Source: Virgisporangium aurantiacum (GTDB lineage Bacteria > Actinomycetota > Actinomycetes > Mycobacteriales > Micromonosporaceae). Taken from it: a DNA stretch of 64,000 nucleotides. The position numbers were made by a program, and so were the translations under genes. Where the stretch lies: NCBI RefSeq assembly GCF_016863635.1, contig NZ_BOPG01000009.1:62001-126000 (forward strand), written 5' to 3'. The notes under the pieces are model-generated. The model did not search any database, was not told the origin of the DNA, and saw only the letters and a list, made by a program, of their open reading frames with translations. Shown piece after piece: positions 16,520 to 25,353 of the stretch; positions within the stretch are counted from its first letter, which is position 1; each line of letters starts with the position of its first letter.

Positions 16520-17989
16520 CTAAACGCCGATCTTGCGCCAGTCGCCCCAGATGGCGAACGTCATCCCGCGGCTGGCCTGGATGTTCACGAACAGGGTGTG
16601 GCCGTCGGGCGAGAACGTGGAGCCGGCGAACTCGTCGTTGAACCGCGGCGCGTTGCCGGGCAGCGAACTCACCAATCGGTTCAGCGCGATGTCGAACAGG
16701 TCGCCGTCGGGCGTGAGGCCGCGCAGGTAGTTGTCGTTGGTGTTGTCCTCGCAGACCACCAGCGTGCCGCGCGGGCTCGTGGTGACGTTGTCGGGGAAGT
16801 CGAGCACGTCCGCCCCGGGTGACTCGTAGACGAGGCTCAGCGTGCGCGAGCGGGTGTGGTAGGCCCACACCTGCCCGTGCCCGTTGCCGTAGCCGTCGGC
16901 GATCGGGCCCAGCGACGTCTCCGCCGGGCCGCCGCCCTGCGTCGAGGTGAAGTAGACCGTGCCCCGGTCGTAGATCGTGCCTTCCAGCCGGGAGAAGTAG
17001 GCCGCGCCCTGCGCCCAGCCCTGCCGCGACACGTAGGTGAGCGCCGTGTCGTTCGGCGTCGTCGCCGGGGTTCCGGGCGTGTACGGGAACGTCGGCGCCG
17101 GGTCGTCGATGTCGACCCACTCCACCTGGTACCGCGCGCCGCGCTGCTGGGTGATCGACAGGTCGAGGTTGTTCCGACGCTTGATCTTGAGCATCTGCAG
17201 CCGGCCCTGGTTGTCGAGGCGGCCGGTGCGCATCGGGTTGCGCCGGGGCACGTACCGGTAGAAGCCGGACGGCCAACCGAAGTTGTCCTCGCTCAGGTAC
17301 AGCGCGCCCTCGTGCGGGTCGAACGCCACCGACTCGTGCGCGAACCGGCCGGCCCGGGTGACCGGCTCCCGCTCCGACCTCCCGCTGACGGGCACCTCGA
17401 AGACGAACCCGTGCCGCTGGGTCAGCGCGACGTTCGACCCGCCGGTGAAGTCGGGGCCGACGTCGGGCCCGTTGACGGTCTCCTCGCAGGTCATCCACGA
17501 TCCCCACGGCATCGGGCCGCCGGAGCAGTTCATCTGGGTGCCGTTGAGGCTGGTGAAGCCGCGGACCACCTGGCCGTAGCGGGTCACCTCGACCGTGGTC
17601 GTGCCGCCCGGTCCCATCGGGTCGTACGGCGTCCCCGGGCCGAACGCCGCCGTGGCGCCGTTGATCTCGTGGTTGCGGACCAGGATGAAGTTGCCGCGCG
17701 GGCCGCGGAAAGCGGCCATGCCGTCGTGACGGCCGGGCAGCGCGGTGCCGTCGTCGAGCGTCACCGGGGCTTCGGTGTCGTGGAAGGAGCGGTATTTGAA
17801 GCCGGGCGGCAGCCAGAGCCGCACGGTGCCGTCGCGTTCGTCCGGGATCGGGCCGAGGGGTGGACGCTCGACCGGCGGCCGGCCGTGTGCGTCGGCCCGC
17901 GCGGCGAAACCGGCGAACGGGCCGGCCACCAGCGCGCCGCCCGCGGCGACCGCTCCACGGAGGACACTTCGTCTTTGAAGATCGACCAT
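16520..17989 (-). CDS. Tat-exported PhoX-like protein (DUF839)
   Basis: The 489-residue secreted protein is from the PhoX/DUF839 family of calcium/iron-dependent alkaline phosphatases. A twin-arginine signal (DLQRRSVLRGAV) leads into a hydrophobic stretch. The family motif NCSGGPMPWGSWMTCEET is intact, including the Cys that ligates iron in PhoX. Further conserved pieces are FAHESVAFDPHEG, YLSEDN and VVCEDN, which resemble calcium and metal-binding loops. ATG 17989 is chosen because GGGAG lies six bases before it, while the ATG four codons upstream has no such site. Phosphomonoesterase activity is likely but unproven for this subgroup. It is convergent with korB. Confidence 0.88.
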   Translation of the reverse strand: MVDLQRRSVLRGAVAAGGALVAGPFAGFAARADAHGRPPVERPPLGPIPDERDGTVRLWLPPGFKYRSFHDTEAPVTLDDGTALPGRHDGMAAFRGPRGNFILVRNHEINGATAAFGPGTPYDPMGPGGTTTVEVTRYGQVVRGFTSLNGTQMNCSGGPMPWGSWMTCEETVNGPDVGPDFTGGSNVALTQRHGFVFEVPVSGRSEREPVTRAGRFAHESVAFDPHEGALYLSEDNFGWPSGFYRYVPRRNPMRTGRLDNQGRLQMLKIKRRNNLDLSITQQRGARYQVEWVDIDDPAPTFPYTPGTPATTPNDTALTYVSRQGWAQGAAYFSRLEGTIYDRGTVYFTSTQGGGPAETSLGPIADGYGNGHGQVWAYHTRSRTLSLVYESPGADVLDFPDNVTTSPRGTLVVCEDNTNDNYLRGLTPDGDLFDIALNRLVSSLPGNAPRFNDEFAGSTFSPDGHTLFVNIQASRGMTFAIWGDWRKIGV

Positions 17990-18028
17990 GAGTACTCCCA
18001 TGTCAGAGTTCCGTCGATCCTCGGAGAC

Positions 18029-19090
18029 TCAGTCGCCCTCGCGCAATGCTCCGTTCACCTCGGATTCACCTTCGAGGGCGGGCTCAAGGGGTGCCGGCTG
18101 CTCCGGCTGCGCCGGCTCGGCCTGGCGGGCGACGGCGGGTGCCGGCGTCGCCGGCTCTGCCTGTCGGGCGCTGACGGGTGCCGGCTGCGCCGGCTCGGGC
18201 AGGCGGGCGCCGACGACCACGGCCGCCGCCGCCCCCAGCAGGATCACCGCGGCCACGGCCAGCGGCATCAGCAGCGGCTGGGCGAACGCCGTCCACAGCG
18301 GGATCTGCGGGCTGCTCAACTGCGCGTGGCCGGCCACCAGCCGGATCAGCGTCAGCAGCAGCAACGGCAGCATGCCCACGACCGACGCCAGCACGAGCCA
18401 CCGCGCGGCGCGCTTCCCGAAGGGGCCGAGGTGGCCGAACCGGCGGGTCGCCCGCAGCCCGATCAGCCAGCCGGCGACGGCCGAGAGCAGGCCGCCCAGC
18501 GCGCCGCCCGCGGTCACCGCGATGGGTGCGAGCCGCACGATCTCCAGCCGGGCCTCGTCGCCGGGGCCGGCCAGGTAACGCACCCGCCAGTCGCCCTTGT
18601 CGGCCACGAACATCAGCCCGTCGACCCGCTCGGCCCGGTCGGACGACGACCGGCGGGACGGGTCGCTCTTCGCGTCGGGGCCGTCGCCGGCCCAGGTCTT
18701 GTCGACCGCCCACCCGGCGGTGTCGAGCCGGACCCGCACGTCCTTCGCCAGCCACGGGAACGACGCCGAGGCCGGATCGGCCGGCAGGACGAACCGCACG
18801 TAGCCCGGACCGTAGGTGCCGTCGGGGTCGTAGCCGAAGAACTCGTCGCGCCGTTCCGGCTCGGGCACCGGCCCGTTGATCGCCAGGCGGGCGATCGCCT
18901 CCGCCTCGGCGTCGGTGGGCAGGGCACCGGCGGTGCGCCAGCCCAGCCACTGCCCGACCGATCCACCGGCCAGGCCGAGGAGAACGGCGACGAACAACGC
19001 CACCAGGATCGGCCGCCAGTTCACGGAACGGACCCGAGTCACCAGGGACCGCGGGCGCGCCGCCCACCGGGTGCGGAGGTCCAGAGGCAC
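18029..19090 (-). CDS. Membrane protein of unknown function
   Basis: I do not recognise this 353-residue protein. It shows one N-terminal helix (about residues 27-48), an extracytoplasmic domain of about 120 residues (50-180) containing DEFFGYDPDGTYGPGYVRF, then helices at about 190-215, 225-250 and 270-292, and a Pro/Ala/Glu/Gln-rich cytoplasmic tail with imperfect repeats (ARQAEPATPAP, ARQAEPAQPEQP). It is close to the PhoX-like gene (39 bases downstream) and the cyclase gene (30 bases upstream) on the same strand. Co-transcription is possible; no role can be inferred. Confidence 0.75.
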   Translation of the reverse strand: MPLDLRTRWAARPRSLVTRVRSVNWRPILVALFVAVLLGLAGGSVGQWLGWRTAGALPTDAEAEAIARLAINGPVPEPERRDEFFGYDPDGTYGPGYVRFVLPADPASASFPWLAKDVRVRLDTAGWAVDKTWAGDGPDAKSDPSRRSSSDRAERVDGLMFVADKGDWRVRYLAGPGDEARLEIVRLAPIAVTAGGALGGLLSAVAGWLIGLRATRRFGHLGPFGKRAARWLVLASVVGMLPLLLLTLIRLVAGHAQLSSPQIPLWTAFAQPLLMPLAVAAVILLGAAAAVVVGARLPEPAQPAPVSARQAEPATPAPAVARQAEPAQPEQPAPLEPALEGESEVNGALREGD

Positions 19091-19120
19091 GATGCCACCC
19101 TAGCGGTGCCCGCCCAACGG

Positions 19121-21757
19121 TCAGGCAGTGGTAAACCGTGCGGAGCTCATGGCCAGGTCGGGATGCTCGACGGCCAGCGCCACCGCGGCCGCCTTCTCGA
19201 TGGTCAACGCGCTACCGGCGGCGTAGGCCGAGTCGAACACCGCGTCACCGAGCACCCCGCGCACCGCCGCCTCGTGCTCGACCCAGTACGGACCGAGGAT
19301 GCCGCTGCTCGTCTTCAACCGGGCGCGCGCCGCCTGGGCCGCCCCGAACAGGCGGGCCGCGAGCAGCGGCTCACCGCCCAGCGAGCACCGCACCGCCATC
19401 GCGCCGAGGGTCTCGCCGGCCCGGGACAGGAACCCGTTCACCACCCGTGACCGCAGCGCCACCACCAGGTGCTCGTGGGCGGCCACGAGGTCACGCCGCT
19501 TCAGCGCGACGAGGCCGAGGATCATGTCGACGGTGCGCCGGCCACGCTCCACCGGCCGGCCGGCCTCCAGCGGGCGGGCGTTGGCCAGCAGGGTGGCCGC
19601 CGCGTCCAGGTCGCTGCGCAGCCAGAGCAGTTCGGCGAGGGTGTAGACGGCGAACAACGCGTCGCCGGCGACCCCCTCGCGGGTGGCCAGGGAGATGGTG
19701 TCGCGGCAGACCCGTTCGGCGGCGTCGATCCGGCCGACGTCGAGCAGCGGCGCTCCCCGCCCGGAGAGGATGCGCACCAGCAGCGCGGGGTCGTCGGCCC
19801 GGTACGCGGCGTCCTCGGCGCGCCGGGAGAACTCCATTTCCTCGGCGTACTCGCCGTCGACGCCGGCCAGCACGGAGTGCACGTGGTAGGCGCCGGCCAG
19901 TTCGGCGTCCGGCACCGACTCGCCCGATCCGACGACCCGGTCGTAGAGCAGCCGCAGCCACCGCCGGCCCTCCCGGGCCAGCCCGCGTTCGCGCCACCAC
20001 TGGTCGAGCGCGCCGGCGATGCTCAGCCCGGCCCGGGCGCTGCCCTCGCTCGCCGTCCAGCGCAGGGCGGCCCGGAGTTCGTCGGCGATCGGGTCGAGCG
20101 CGCGCAGCGACAGCGTCACCGGCCGGCCGTCGGCGTCGAGGTACGCCTGCCGGGCGGCCAGCCGGCACCAGGCGACGTGCCGGTTGCGGGCGATCCGCTC
20201 CTCACCGGCCTGCTCCAGCCGCCGCCCCGCGTACGACCGGATCGGGTCGAGCATCCGGAATCCGGCTCCGTCGGCCTGCAGCAGCGACTTGTCGACGAGC
20301 GTGGTCACCGGTCCGACCGGGTCGGCGCCGAGCACCATCTCGACCGTGGCCAGGTCGACCGGCCCCGCGAACACCGACAGCCAGCGCAGGAGGCGGGCCG
20401 CGGCCGCGGGGAGCGTGCGGTAGGACCAGTCGACGGTGGTGTCCATCGTGCGGTGCCGGGCCGGCACGGACGCGGCGGAGACACCGGCGTCGGTGACGGC
20501 GAGCACGTCGTGTACCCGGGCGGCCAGTTGCGCCGCCGAGAACACCCTCAGCCGGGCGGCGGCCAGTTCCAGGGCGAGCGGCAGCCCGTCCATCGCGGCC
20601 GCCACGCGGGCCAGGTCGGCCAGTTCCGACGCGGCGACCGGCCGGCCGCCCCGGGCCGCCTCCGCGCGCCGGATCAGCAGCGTCACCGCGTCGCCCGGCC
20701 GTTTCCACCCGACCGGTTGCAGACCCAGCGGCGGGATCCGCCAGATCAGCTCGCCCAGCAGACCGAGCGGTTCGCGGCTGGTGGCGAGCACGGTGACGCC
20801 CGGCCCGCGGGCGAGCAGCCGGCCGATCAGTGCCGCCACCGCCGCCGGGAACGCGTCACAGGTGTCGAGCACGAGCAGCAGCCGCTGGCCGGTGATGTGG
20901 TCGGCGAGCGTGTCGAGCACCGGCCGGCCCGGTTCCGGCCGCAGGCCCAGCGCGTCGGCCAGGCAGACCTCGACCAGGTCGGCGTCGGCCGCGGTCGCGA
21001 AGTCGGCGAACCACACGCCGTCGGGATAGTCGGCCACGAGACCGGCCGCGAGCTCCACCGCGAGCCGGGTCTTTCCGGCGCCGCCGGGCCCGAGCACCAC
21101 GACCAGGCGCTGGCGTTCGAGCAGCGCGCGGAGATCGCGCTGCTCGGCGCCGCGGCCGATGAAATCGGTGACGGGGACGGGCAGATTGTGCGCGACCGCG
21201 GCCACGCCCCGGGGACGCGGGAACTCGCGCGCCAACCCGGGCGCGACGACCTGGTAGAGGCGCTCCCGGTCGTCGAAGCCGCGCAGGCGGTGCAGCCCGA
21301 GGTCGGCGAATGTCACGCCGGGCAGCCGGACCGCGCCGACGACGGCGGCCGAGCAGAGGACCTGTCCGCCGTGGGCGGCCGAGGCGATCCGGGAGGCCCG
21401 GTGGACCACGGGCGTCGCGTACTCGCCGTGGTAGGGCTCGGCCGGGCCGGTGTGCAGGCCCATCCGCACCCGCGGCGGGTGACCGCCGGGCCACTCCCGC
21501 GCCAGCAGGTCGCGCTGGGCCTGTACGCAGGCGGCGAGGGCGGCGGCCGCGTCGCGGAACGCGTAGAACAGCGAGTCGCCCTCGACCGACACGCGCGCGC
21601 CGCCGGCGCCCGCGAACGCCACGCCCAGCACGTCGCGATGGTCGGCAAGCATGCTGCGGTACTGCGCACCGAGCATGCGGGCCAACCGGGTTGAGCCTTC
21701 GATGTCGGTGAACAGGAACGTCACCAGCCCGCTGGGCAGGTGCATCGCTACCGACAC
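19121..21757 (-). CDS. Class III nucleotide cyclase / NB-ARC ATPase / TPR regulator
   Basis: This large cytoplasmic signalling protein (878 residues) has three parts. Residues about 1-185 form a class III adenylate/guanylate cyclase homology domain (FTDIEGSTRLAR, VEGDSLFYAF, GLHTGP). About 200-480 form an NB-ARC-type ATPase with Walker A (GPGGAGKTRL) and Walker B (LLLVLDTCD). About 480-870 are helical TPR-like repeats. The two metal Asp of the cyclase appear in FTDIEG and EGDS, so activity is possible though the second motif is atypical. Related actinobacterial proteins are usually called putative regulators without a known signal. GTG 21757 is chosen because GGAGG lies 5 bases before it; the ATG four codons later lacks spacing. 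No DNA-binding domain is visible. Confidence 0.88.
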   Translation of the reverse strand: MSVAMHLPSGLVTFLFTDIEGSTRLARMLGAQYRSMLADHRDVLGVAFAGAGGARVSVEGDSLFYAFRDAAAALAACVQAQRDLLAREWPGGHPPRVRMGLHTGPAEPYHGEYATPVVHRASRIASAAHGGQVLCSAAVVGAVRLPGVTFADLGLHRLRGFDDRERLYQVVAPGLAREFPRPRGVAAVAHNLPVPVTDFIGRGAEQRDLRALLERQRLVVVLGPGGAGKTRLAVELAAGLVADYPDGVWFADFATAADADLVEVCLADALGLRPEPGRPVLDTLADHITGQRLLLVLDTCDAFPAAVAALIGRLLARGPGVTVLATSREPLGLLGELIWRIPPLGLQPVGWKRPGDAVTLLIRRAEAARGGRPVAASELADLARVAAAMDGLPLALELAAARLRVFSAAQLAARVHDVLAVTDAGVSAASVPARHRTMDTTVDWSYRTLPAAAARLLRWLSVFAGPVDLATVEMVLGADPVGPVTTLVDKSLLQADGAGFRMLDPIRSYAGRRLEQAGEERIARNRHVAWCRLAARQAYLDADGRPVTLSLRALDPIADELRAALRWTASEGSARAGLSIAGALDQWWRERGLAREGRRWLRLLYDRVVGSGESVPDAELAGAYHVHSVLAGVDGEYAEEMEFSRRAEDAAYRADDPALLVRILSGRGAPLLDVGRIDAAERVCRDTISLATREGVAGDALFAVYTLAELLWLRSDLDAAATLLANARPLEAGRPVERGRRTVDMILGLVALKRRDLVAAHEHLVVALRSRVVNGFLSRAGETLGAMAVRCSLGGEPLLAARLFGAAQAARARLKTSSGILGPYWVEHEAAVRGVLGDAVFDSAYAAGSALTIEKAAAVALAVEHPDLAMSSARFTTA

Positions 21758-21916
21758 CAGAACCTCCGCCTTCCGTGCCAGGCGCGCGATCATCGTGCCG
21801 TACCGGTCGCGTCGCCGTGCATCGGACGTTCAGGCAGCGGACGCAACGTGGAAACGAGGGTCGCGGCACGCGCGATGTCGACCGTTCGGTTGCGGTTGCC
21901 GAACGTCAGGCCGGCT

Positions 21917-22141
21917 TCAGCCGCAGCCGCACCCGCCGCCGCAGCAACCGCCGCCACCGCCGCCGCCCGGTGCGGGCAGCGCCGATCCGCCGCCGCGGCC
22001 GGTGAGCGCGATCGTCGACAGCAGCTTCACCGTGTCGTCGTGGCCGGCGGGGCACGGCGCGGGCGCGTTCGCCTCGCTCATCGTGCGGTTGAGCTCGAAG
22101 GTGTCACCGCACGCGCGGCAGCGATAGTCGTAACGGGGCAT
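21917..22141 (-). CDS. FmdB-type zinc ribbon protein
   Basis: This 74-residue protein has a FmdB/CxxC zinc ribbon. MPRYDYRCRACGDTFE contributes the first Cys pair and APCPAGHDD the second (Cys plus His). The C-terminal 20 residues are almost only Gly and Cys, a tail that recurs in actinobacterial members. The function is unknown, perhaps a regulatory or metal-handling protein. In mycobacteria a similar gene sits near 5-formyltetrahydrofolate cyclo-ligase; here it stands alone. Its start codon ATG 22141 overlaps a possible ATG of the divergent transglycosylase gene. One reason to start that gene at 22182 is to leave room for promoters. Confidence 0.88.
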   Translation of the reverse strand: MPRYDYRCRACGDTFELNRTMSEANAPAPCPAGHDDTVKLLSTIALTGRGGGSALPAPGGGGGGGCCGGGCGCG

Positions 22142-22181
22142 GGCATACAGGGTAGGCCGCCGCATCGGTAATACTCGACGG

Positions 22182-23297
22182 GTGGCGAGCATCGACCGGC
22201 CCCCGCTGATCCGCCCGTCCGCGCCCAAACAGCGTGTTGGGGAGGGCGCGCCTGTCAGCCTGGTCAAAAATTCGATCCCGAAGGTCAGCCTGGTCCGGCG
22301 TACGCCGGTAAATCTGACTAAAAAGGTGAGTCTCACAAAACGGACCCAGCGGGAAAAAGACCTGTGGACGCCGAGCCGGCCACCGGTGCGCTCGCACCGC
22401 CGGTCGCGGCTCGCGCCGACCCGCGTGTTCACCGCCGTCGGCAGCGGCGCCGCCCGGAGCGGCCGGGCCACCAAGGCCTGGGCCCGCCGTCCGGCCGGCC
22501 GGATGGTGCTGCCCGGCCTGATGATGGCGCTCCTGGTCGCGGTCGCGTTCGCGGGCGGCGCCTGGCTGCCGCAGGTGACCGGCAACGAACCGGTCATCAC
22601 GGAGCCGTCCGACGACGGCTCGGTGCCGTCCGAGGGCGCCGAGCTGCCCGGCCAGGCGCCGGCGGACGGCAAGGACCCAGGGCTGCCCGACGACGACTCG
22701 TCGGCCGTTCCGCCCGGCCAGCAGAACGCCGCCGACACGCTGGCGGCCTGGGCCGCGCCGCTCGCGGTGCGCACCAACATCCCGCTGGTGGCACTGGAGG
22801 CGTACGCGTCGGCCGAGCTGACCGTCGCGCAGAGTAACCCCGGCTGCAACCTGCGCTGGACGACGCTCGCCGGAATCGGCCGCAACGAGTCGAATCACGG
22901 GCAGCTCGGCAACGCCACGCTGAACAACGACGGCAAGTCGAGCCCGCCGATCTACGGTCCGGCGCTCGACGGAACGAACAACAACAAGGCCATCCAGGAC
23001 ACCGACGACGGCGTGCTCGACGGCGACGAGGTGTGGGATCGGGCGATCGGCCCGATGCAGTTCATCCCGTCGACGTGGAAAAAGTGGTCGGTCGACGCCG
23101 ACGGCAACGGGGTGGCCGACCCGCACGACATCGACGACGCCGCGCTCGCCTCGGCGAACTACCTGTGCTCCGGTGGCCGGAACCTCGCCACAGCTCAGGG
23201 CTGGAAAGCGGCCATCCTGGCATACAACAACGTCGAAGTTTATGCGACCAATGTGTTCAACGCGGCGAACGACTACGGGATCAAGAGCCGGGCCTGA
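22182..23297 (+). CDS. Lytic transglycosylase with repeat-bearing N-terminus
   Basis: The protein (371 residues from GTG 22182; ATG 22140 is an alternative) is anchored by one helix (about 107-130) with a Pro/Asp-rich linker and an exported lytic transglycosylase domain (about 185-371) that cuts peptidoglycan glycan strands. The catalytic Glu is in GIGRNESNHG (Glu236), and GPMQFIPSTWKKW (about 285) and the AILAYNN end are typical. The cytoplasmic N-terminus is odd: residues 25-53 hold four imperfect V-(S/N)-L-(V/T)-(K/R) units, and their codons are unusually AT-rich for the window (AAA, AAT, GTA, ACT). A TM-anchored version of mycobacterial Rv1230c-like proteins is the closest type I know. 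Confidence 0.88.
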   Translation: MASIDRPPLIRPSAPKQRVGEGAPVSLVKNSIPKVSLVRRTPVNLTKKVSLTKRTQREKDLWTPSRPPVRSHRRSRLAPTRVFTAVGSGAARSGRATKAWARRPAGRMVLPGLMMALLVAVAFAGGAWLPQVTGNEPVITEPSDDGSVPSEGAELPGQAPADGKDPGLPDDDSSAVPPGQQNAADTLAAWAAPLAVRTNIPLVALEAYASAELTVAQSNPGCNLRWTTLAGIGRNESNHGQLGNATLNNDGKSSPPIYGPALDGTNNNKAIQDTDDGVLDGDEVWDRAIGPMQFIPSTWKKWSVDADGNGVADPHDIDDAALASANYLCSGGRNLATAQGWKAAILAYNNVEVYATNVFNAANDYGIKSRA

Positions 23298-23336
23298 CGG
23301 AGATCATGATCGACCGACACCGTAAGTTGTCTGGTC

Positions 23337-24392
23337 GTGACTCTTCCGCGATCGGCCGACGATCGGCAAGCTGTACGGGTGATGGTTCAGGAGTGGGGTC
23401 CCGCAACAGCGCCTGAATCCGAGGTGGCCGCGGTGATCGACCTGCTCAATGCCGCTGGCGACGTCGACGTTCCGGATGATCCGCGATGGCAGGTCGACGG
23501 TTACCGAGAGTATCTGTGTTGCACGATGCCCGGCGAGCGGCGGGCGTGCTGGATCGCGCCCGACCCGCTCGACGACCGGCTGCTCGGCCAGGCCAACGTC
23601 CTGCTGATGGACGACATCGGTGTCATCGATCTGATCGTCCACCCCGATGCCCGCGGCCAGGGGATCGGCAGCGCCCTGCTGCTGGCCGTGGCCCGGCGCG
23701 CCCACGACGAGGGCATCCCGTCGCTCGGCGTCGAGGCGATCGGCGACACGCCGTCGATCGCGTTCTACGAGCGGCACGGCTTCCGCTGGGCGTACGCGGA
23801 GATCCGCAACGTGCTCGACCTGGCGTCGGTCGACTGGCTGAAGCTCGGCGGGATGGCCCAGGGCATCGGGGCGGGCTACCGGGTCGAGTACTACCCGGGC
23901 GGCCCGCCCGAGCATTTGTTCGCGGCGTACGCGGCCGCCAAGGAGTCGGTCCGCGACGACGGCGACGGCGACCTCGACCTGCGGCCGAGCTCCTATGATC
24001 CGGAGCGGCTGCGGGCCAGCCTGGCCACGCTGAACGGGCGCGGGCTCAAGCCGTACATCGTGCTCGCGGTCCACGAGTCCAGCGGCGACGTCGCCGGGCT
24101 CACCGAGGTGGTGGTGCCCCGGCAGCGGCCCGGCCGGGCCGACCAGTACGACACGATCGTCGTGCCGGAGCACCGCGGCAACGGCATCGGCCGGGCGATC
24201 AAGGCGCGCATGCTGTTCGAGCTGCGGGCCGCCGAGCCGAAGCTCGCCGAGGTGCAGACGTGGCACGCGCTGGAGAAGGACCCGATGCTCAAGGTCAACG
24301 CCGACCTGGGTTTCCAGCCCGACCGCGAGTGGCGCGAGTACGAGGCCGACGTGCCCGACCTCCTGCGCAAGCTCGGCCCGTCACTTGCCTAG
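23337..24392 (+). CDS. Tandem GNAT acetyltransferase
   Basis: The 351-residue protein has two GNAT domains in tandem. The first (about 55-155) has the acetyl-CoA loop VHPDARGQGIGSALL and the end motif SIAFYERHGFRW. The second (about 215-330) has VVPEHRGNGIGRAIKARML and a degenerate end. Tandem GNAT proteins of this type include mycothiol synthase (MshD) and GNAT proteins of unknown substrate. Compared with MshD the motifs are not close enough to assign that role. GTG 23337 is the first start after the previous gene; ATG 23382 is possible. The last 12 bases overlap the convergent LLM oxidoreductase gene. Confidence 0.85.
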   Translation: MTLPRSADDRQAVRVMVQEWGPATAPESEVAAVIDLLNAAGDVDVPDDPRWQVDGYREYLCCTMPGERRACWIAPDPLDDRLLGQANVLLMDDIGVIDLIVHPDARGQGIGSALLLAVARRAHDEGIPSLGVEAIGDTPSIAFYERHGFRWAYAEIRNVLDLASVDWLKLGGMAQGIGAGYRVEYYPGGPPEHLFAAYAAAKESVRDDGDGDLDLRPSSYDPERLRASLATLNGRGLKPYIVLAVHESSGDVAGLTEVVVPRQRPGRADQYDTIVVPEHRGNGIGRAIKARMLFELRAAEPKLAEVQTWHALEKDPMLKVNADLGFQPDREWREYEADVPDLLRKLGPSLA

Positions 24393-25334
24393 CTTCGGCA
24401 GTACCTCGCGCTTGTAGAGGTCGAAGAGCTCGCGGTAGTTCGGCCCGGAGTTCGCCACGTAGACCTCGTCGAAGCCGGCGTCGGTGTACGTGCCGATCAT
24501 CTCCAGGTGCGGCTGGGCGTCGGGGCCGCACACGAACGACTCCTTCACCATGTCCGGGGTCACCAGTTGGGCGGCCTGCTCGAAGTGCCGCGGCGACGGC
24601 AGCACCTGCGACAGCTCGCCCGGCACCCCGGAGTTGGGCCACTTCTCATAGGCGATGCGCGCACCCTCGTCCACCGAACGCGCGAACGCGGCCTTGAACC
24701 CGCCCTGCACGACCTTGCCGCCGCCGCCGTTGTCGCGGAACCGCTTCACGTGGTCGGCATTCGGCTGGACGCTGACGAACCCGTCAGCGATCCGGGCGGC
24801 CAGGTCGATCGCCTTCGGCCCGAACCCGGAGACGTAGACCTTCGGCGGCTCGGCCGGCAGCGTGTAGATGCGGGCGTTCTCGACCACGTAGTGCTCGCCG
24901 TCGTGGTCGACGAACCCGCCGTCCCACAACTCGCGCATCAGCGCGACGGCCTCTTCCAGCATCGCCAGGCGCACGCCCGCGCGCGGCCACGCGTCACCGA
25001 AGATGTGCTCGTTGAGCGCCTCGCCGGTGCCGACGCCGAGGACGAACCGGCCCTCGTGCAGCACCGCGCTCGTCGCGGCGGCCTGCGCGATGATCGCCGG
25101 GTGGATGCGCATGATCGGTGCCGTGACGGCCGTGGTGACGGGCAACCGCGTCACCTGGCTCAGCGCGCCGATCATCGACCAGACGAACGGGCTCTGCCCC
25201 TGCGCGTCGACCCACGGGTGGAAGTGGTCGGAGATCCACAGGCCCTCGAACCCGGCCTCCTCGGCCAGCTTCGCCTGGTCGATCAGCTCCGCCGGGGTGT
25301 ACTCCTCGCTGGACAGGAAATATCCGATACGCAT
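24381..25334 (-). CDS. LLM-class F420-dependent oxidoreductase
   Basis: This 317-residue luciferase-like TIM-barrel flavin/F420 enzyme starts MRIGYFLSSEEYTPAE, with the motif LWISDHFHPWVDAQGQSPFVW and the cofactor-pocket sequence GVGTGEALNEH that is characteristic of the F420-dependent glucose-6-phosphate dehydrogenase-like (TIGR03557-type) group. The physiological substrate is not predictable. F420 use fits an actinomycete. It stands between the hem operon and the GNAT gene, 19 bases from hemB (different transcripts possible). ATG 25334 matches the family start. Confidence 0.9.
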   Translation of the reverse strand: MRIGYFLSSEEYTPAELIDQAKLAEEAGFEGLWISDHFHPWVDAQGQSPFVWSMIGALSQVTRLPVTTAVTAPIMRIHPAIIAQAAATSAVLHEGRFVLGVGTGEALNEHIFGDAWPRAGVRLAMLEEAVALMRELWDGGFVDHDGEHYVVENARIYTLPAEPPKVYVSGFGPKAIDLAARIADGFVSVQPNADHVKRFRDNGGGGKVVQGGFKAAFARSVDEGARIAYEKWPNSGVPGELSQVLPSPRHFEQAAQLVTPDMVKESFVCGPDAQPHLEMIGTYTDAGFDEVYVANSGPNYRELFDLYKREVLPKLGK

Positions 25335-25353
25335 ACCGGATCACCTACCCGGC

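Noticed and set aside
16856..19450. An 864-codon open frame on the plus strand
   Set aside because: It is a GC-rich shadow opposite the PhoX-like, membrane-protein and cyclase genes, all of which have recognisable domains.
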